Source: Candidatus Coatesiibacteriota bacterium | GTDB lineage: Bacteria; RBG-13-66-14 | Assembly: GCA_014728185.1 (NCBI GenBank) | Contig: WJMB01000135.1 | Coordinates: 1 to 6,984 of the forward strand | Reading direction: 5' to 3' | Length of the DNA: 6,984 nt | Part shown: in pieces, positions 5,801-6,984 of the stretch | Numbering within the stretch: position 1 is the stretch's first letter | How the letters are laid out: the number at the start of each line of letters is the position of its first letter | Notes under the pieces: model-generated | Seen by the model: the letters and a program-made list of their open reading frames with translations, nothing else | What the model was told of the DNA's origin: nothing | Databases searched by the model: none | Made by a program: the position numbers and the translations under genes

Positions 5801-6311
5801 CGGTCAAGCGCTGGGCCAGATCCTCGGGGGCCGGACCGCCGCCCTTCGTCAACTCGACGAAGCGATCGGTGAGCTCAGTCGGCGACGGCAGGCGCCGGAC
5901 CAGAGAACGCGGTGTGGCGACCAGCAGACCGTCGAAGCCGCCGGCCAGGGCGTGGAGCACCGCCAGGCGCTCCGCCGTGGTGGCGCGGTCGGGGGAGTGC
6001 AGCTCGTAGGGCAGCAGCTCCCAGGCCGGCAGCAGCAGCACGCGCTCGGTGAAGGAAGCCGCCCCGGCGGCCAACTCCTCGGCGCTCTCGCCGTCGGGGG
6101 CCAGGATGATCAGCGGCCTTCCCGACGCCTCCTCGGCGACGGCGGCGGCCAACAGCGCACGCGCTCCGGCGGGCCGGGAGCTCAGGTCCAGCACCGCCCC
6201 GGCCTCCAGCGCGCGTACCGTCGCGGCCAGCTCCTCGCTGCCGCGCAGCTCCTTAAACAGCCCGCCGAGGGGCGCCGCGTCGTAATCCATCGAAGGTTTT
6301 CGCTTGGCCAT
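2805..6311 (-). CDS. mfd: Transcription-repair coupling factor Mfd
   Basis: Mfd is a cytoplasmic ATP-driven DNA translocase that pushes stalled RNA polymerase off damaged template and recruits UvrA for nucleotide excision repair. At 1168 residues this copy is full length for the family (about 1150-1180). Domains in order: a UvrB-like module (about 10-300) with LPAWELLPYE (94-103) and SPGEFARRGGLFDVYPPG (182-199); a linker and D3-like region (320-490); the RNA-polymerase-interacting domain with KPGDYVVHADHGIGRYVKL (502-520) and FVPIWNL; the RecG-like translocase with Walker A GDVGFGKTE (652-660, K658), DEEQ (753-756), TATPIPRT (779-786) and QLRGRVGR (922-929); the TRG segment around RLAQRDLELRGAGDVLG (968-984); and the C-terminal autoinhibitory domain (about 1030-1168). 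All key motifs are intact. Residues about 330-377 form an Arg/Ala/Pro-rich linker. The ATG follows GAGGG at good spacing. A possible -10 (TATGAT, minus strand 6425-6430) lacks a clear -35. Confidence 0.98.
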   Translation of the reverse strand: MAKRKPSMDYDAAPLGGLFKELRGSEELAATVRALEAGAVLDLSSRPAGARALLAAAVAEEASGRPLIILAPDGESAEELAAGAASFTERVLLLPAWELLPYELHSPDRATTAERLAVLHALAGGFDGLLVATPRSLVRRLPSPTELTDRFVELTKGGGPAPEDLAQRLTVLGYHRVNLVESPGEFARRGGLFDVYPPGLDGPVRLDYFGDTVEELRRFDPGDQRSRGAVESVTLAPLREVLVDETTAGRLLDGLPRGELRARLKGLLHREPYFDGVEYFIDRLHPELVDVADYCPRPPLWAFANREACRLAAQRFASQVEEQHERRLAEPPLLGPRGAEPAGRAHRRERLGATGDRLHAARDEPEAAVPAPPAPPGRLFVDLDRFFEAGTVEVQIDALPVPTYHGRLGGLFTDLRRWEAAGRRVVICCENRGKLERLGEILAEEELSPPVVLAELAGGAELPERNLILLTDGELFGRTAPLTRRRRRKAPSAGRLATLELKPGDYVVHADHGIGRYVKLTTLRHEGEEADFVELAFRDRAKLFVPIWNLGDLERYDGAGQGRVTLDRLGGTRWKKARSRVKHEVASLAAELIAVHARRDARSGRACPPDGAWQRELEESFPFTDTPDQERATAEVKADLESERPMDRLLCGDVGFGKTEVAVRAAFKVAVDGRQAAVLAPTTILADQHGETFRERTEPFPIEVAVLSRFVPAVEQKRILERAAAGEIDILVGTHRLLSRDVRFKELGLLIVDEEQRFGVKHKERLKQLQTSVDVLTMTATPIPRTLYLALMGARDISNIETPPVGRHPIKTYIGETDDALIREAVERELDRGGQVFFVHNRVQSIQEVAGYLGELLPEARLAIAHGQMTPRRLEAVVHEFINHAYDVLVTTTIIENGMDIPNVNTIIVNRADRFGLAQLYQLRGRVGRGRHQAYAYLFTPPRRIIGEQAFKRLQALAEFNELGSGFRLAQRDLELRGAGDVLGPSQSGFIEQVGFDLYVRLLREAVAELQGEPPEAGEPRTQVKGDFAAYLPDTYVGGPELKIRLYRRLAEVRGLEAARELAAEFRERFGEPPAAAVNLFTALEVKLLGDTLDVEEVQIGRRRFSLALTNLGRVGRVDLGGCAAVHNPRPRVGSGGRGVIEFSSRGPALEAARDLLVYLAEGLGVVR

Positions 6312-6933
6312 CAGGGGGTCCCTCGCAATTTGAAGACCGCTCAGCCCGGGACGTCACTTACCGAGACGGGGCGCGCTTCACTGACGGGGGCTCGCTCGCC
6401 GAAAACCAGCGGCCTTGTATCGATATCATACCGGGTCGCTTCGTTCGGGCACCCTGCCGTCGACAATAAACACCTGGGATGATCACATTTAACAGAACCG
6501 GTTACTGAGGCAACTGCGAGCCGCCACGAGGGAGTTGGGCGTTAAAGCGTTGATTGACAGCCTGTTGGCAATATGCACCGCTCCGAGGGCGCTTGATATT
6601 GATGGATCTTTGCCGCGTATAGTACCGTGGACAGCCGAACAGCTTTCAGTTCCGGTCGGTGTAAACAGAAATCAAGAACGACACTCTCGTTGCGGCTCGC
6701 CGTCGCTGCAAGTGCTGGTCGTGTTTGCCGCGCTCATCCCCAACAACAAAGTGAAACAACATTCAACACATATTCGTGGACGATGCAGCCGACGAGCCGA
6801 GGGAACAGCCCGATCGGCTCCATCGAGAGCATCTACAACCCGAAGCGTTTCTCAGCAGTGGCCGCCGATCGACCACCGCCGCCCGCCCGCCGCCGCAATC
6901 CCGGCCCCACGACCCCAACCACCGGTCGGCACC
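6312..6933. other. Gene-free stretch between mfd and the right-hand repeat
   Basis: No frame here has a ribosome binding site, recognised motif or convincing composition. The part nearest mfd is its leader on the minus strand, with a GAGGG ribosome binding site at about 6320-6324 and a possible -10 element TATGAT at 6425-6430 without a clear -35. The part from about 6480 to 6780 is less GC-rich than the genes and shows AT-rich words such as TTGATA (6593) and TATAGT (6618), but their 19-base spacing makes a plus-strand promoter doubtful. From about 6790 the sequence is GC-rich again. An open frame from a GTG at 6776 runs to the edge but becomes Pro/Arg-rich and overlaps the promoter-like repeat. 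Confidence 0.5.
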
Positions 6934-6970
6934 GGCGTTGGCACGTTTCTTGCAGCAGAGCGGGGCAGCC
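6934..6970 (+). repeat. Right copy of the 37-bp direct repeat
   Basis: This segment is identical to 599-635 at 33 of 37 positions and in the same orientation. The four differences are scattered: one upstream of the -24 box, one in the spacer and two downstream. The conserved downstream part (AGCAGAGCGGGGCAGCC) would be partly in the start region of the transcript. Unlike the left copy, no inverted arm is present within the remaining 14 bases of the window, but one could lie beyond the edge. Confidence 0.8.
6938..6954 (+). promoter_or_regulatory. Sigma-54 (-24/-12) promoter, reading out of the window
   Basis: TTGGCACGTTTCTTGCA matches the sigma-54 consensus TTGGCACG-N4-TTGCA at every defined base, with GG at 6940-6941, GC at 6952-6953 and exactly 10 bases between. 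A transcript would start near 6965 and continue rightward past the edge, so it probably serves a plus-strand gene divergent from mfd. Such promoters stay closed until an AAA+ enhancer-binding protein hydrolyses ATP. An upstream activator palindrome was not identified in 6780-6930. Confidence 0.65.
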
Positions 6971-6984
6971 GGGCTCCGTCAACC

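Noticed and set aside
5340..6482. Plus-strand open frame of 380 codons antisense to the start of mfd
   Set aside because: Same reason: it mirrors the mfd coding sequence, is Gln/Gly/Ala/Arg-rich, has no recognisable domain and lacks a ribosome binding site.
6593..6623. Possible plus-strand housekeeping promoter TTGATA / TATAGT
   Set aside because: The spacer is 19 bases for the first hexamer and 13 for the overlapping TTGATG. Neither is near the usual 17, and no gene follows closely.
6776..6984. Open frame from a GTG, starting VDDAADEPREQPDRLHREHL, running off the right edge
   Set aside because: The first 30 residues look passable, but there is no ribosome binding site, the rest is Pro/Arg-rich, and the frame passes through the consensus sigma-54 promoter repeat, which is noncoding in its left copy.

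Overview
This is a GC-rich bacterial window. Its centre is a block of five minus-strand genes, about 976 to 6311. It is flanked by roughly 600 bp on the right and 970 bp on the left in which I find no convincing gene. The one gene identified beyond doubt is mfd, the transcription-repair coupling factor. No marker gene fixes the lineage. The housekeeping proteins are only broadly bacterial, and the high GC with an unfamiliar secreted protein suggests an uncultured, deep-branching phylum. That is inference and no more.

Reading along the minus strand from right to left: mfd (6311 to 2805); two small two-helix membrane proteins (2701 to 2498 and 2477 to 2256), the first with its own TATAAT -10 box; a secreted, very acidic protein with a probable LamG/ConA-like fold (2021 to 1329); and a DUF503/YlxP protein (1278 to 976). 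A T8-tailed hairpin at 776-801 looks like the terminator of the last transcript. The two membrane genes are 20 bp apart, and the secreted gene and ylxP are 17-50 bp apart, so each pair is probably co-transcribed. Gaps of 103 and 234 bp and local signals suggest three units rather than one operon: mfd, the membrane pair, and secreted protein plus ylxP. Only mfd has a clear role: clearing RNA polymerase stalled at DNA lesions and recruiting UvrA.

The most unusual structure lies outside the genes. A 37-bp sequence at 599-635 recurs at 6934-6970 with 33 of 37 bases identical, so copies flank the gene block. Both contain a sigma-54 (-24/-12) promoter match with the GG-N10-GC spacing; the right copy fits the consensus TTGGCACG-N4-TTGCA exactly. 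The left copy is also mirrored by a perfect 20-bp inverted repeat (599-618 and 662-681), giving two sigma-54-like boxes that face each other 43 bp apart. The right copy would drive a gene beyond the window. The left pair has no recognisable downstream gene on the plus strand, and its minus-strand member points into the gene-free left flank.

At the left edge, a Shine-Dalgarno sequence on the minus strand (positions 1-9) shows that another minus-strand gene probably starts just outside the window, preceded by a stable hairpin at 24-44.
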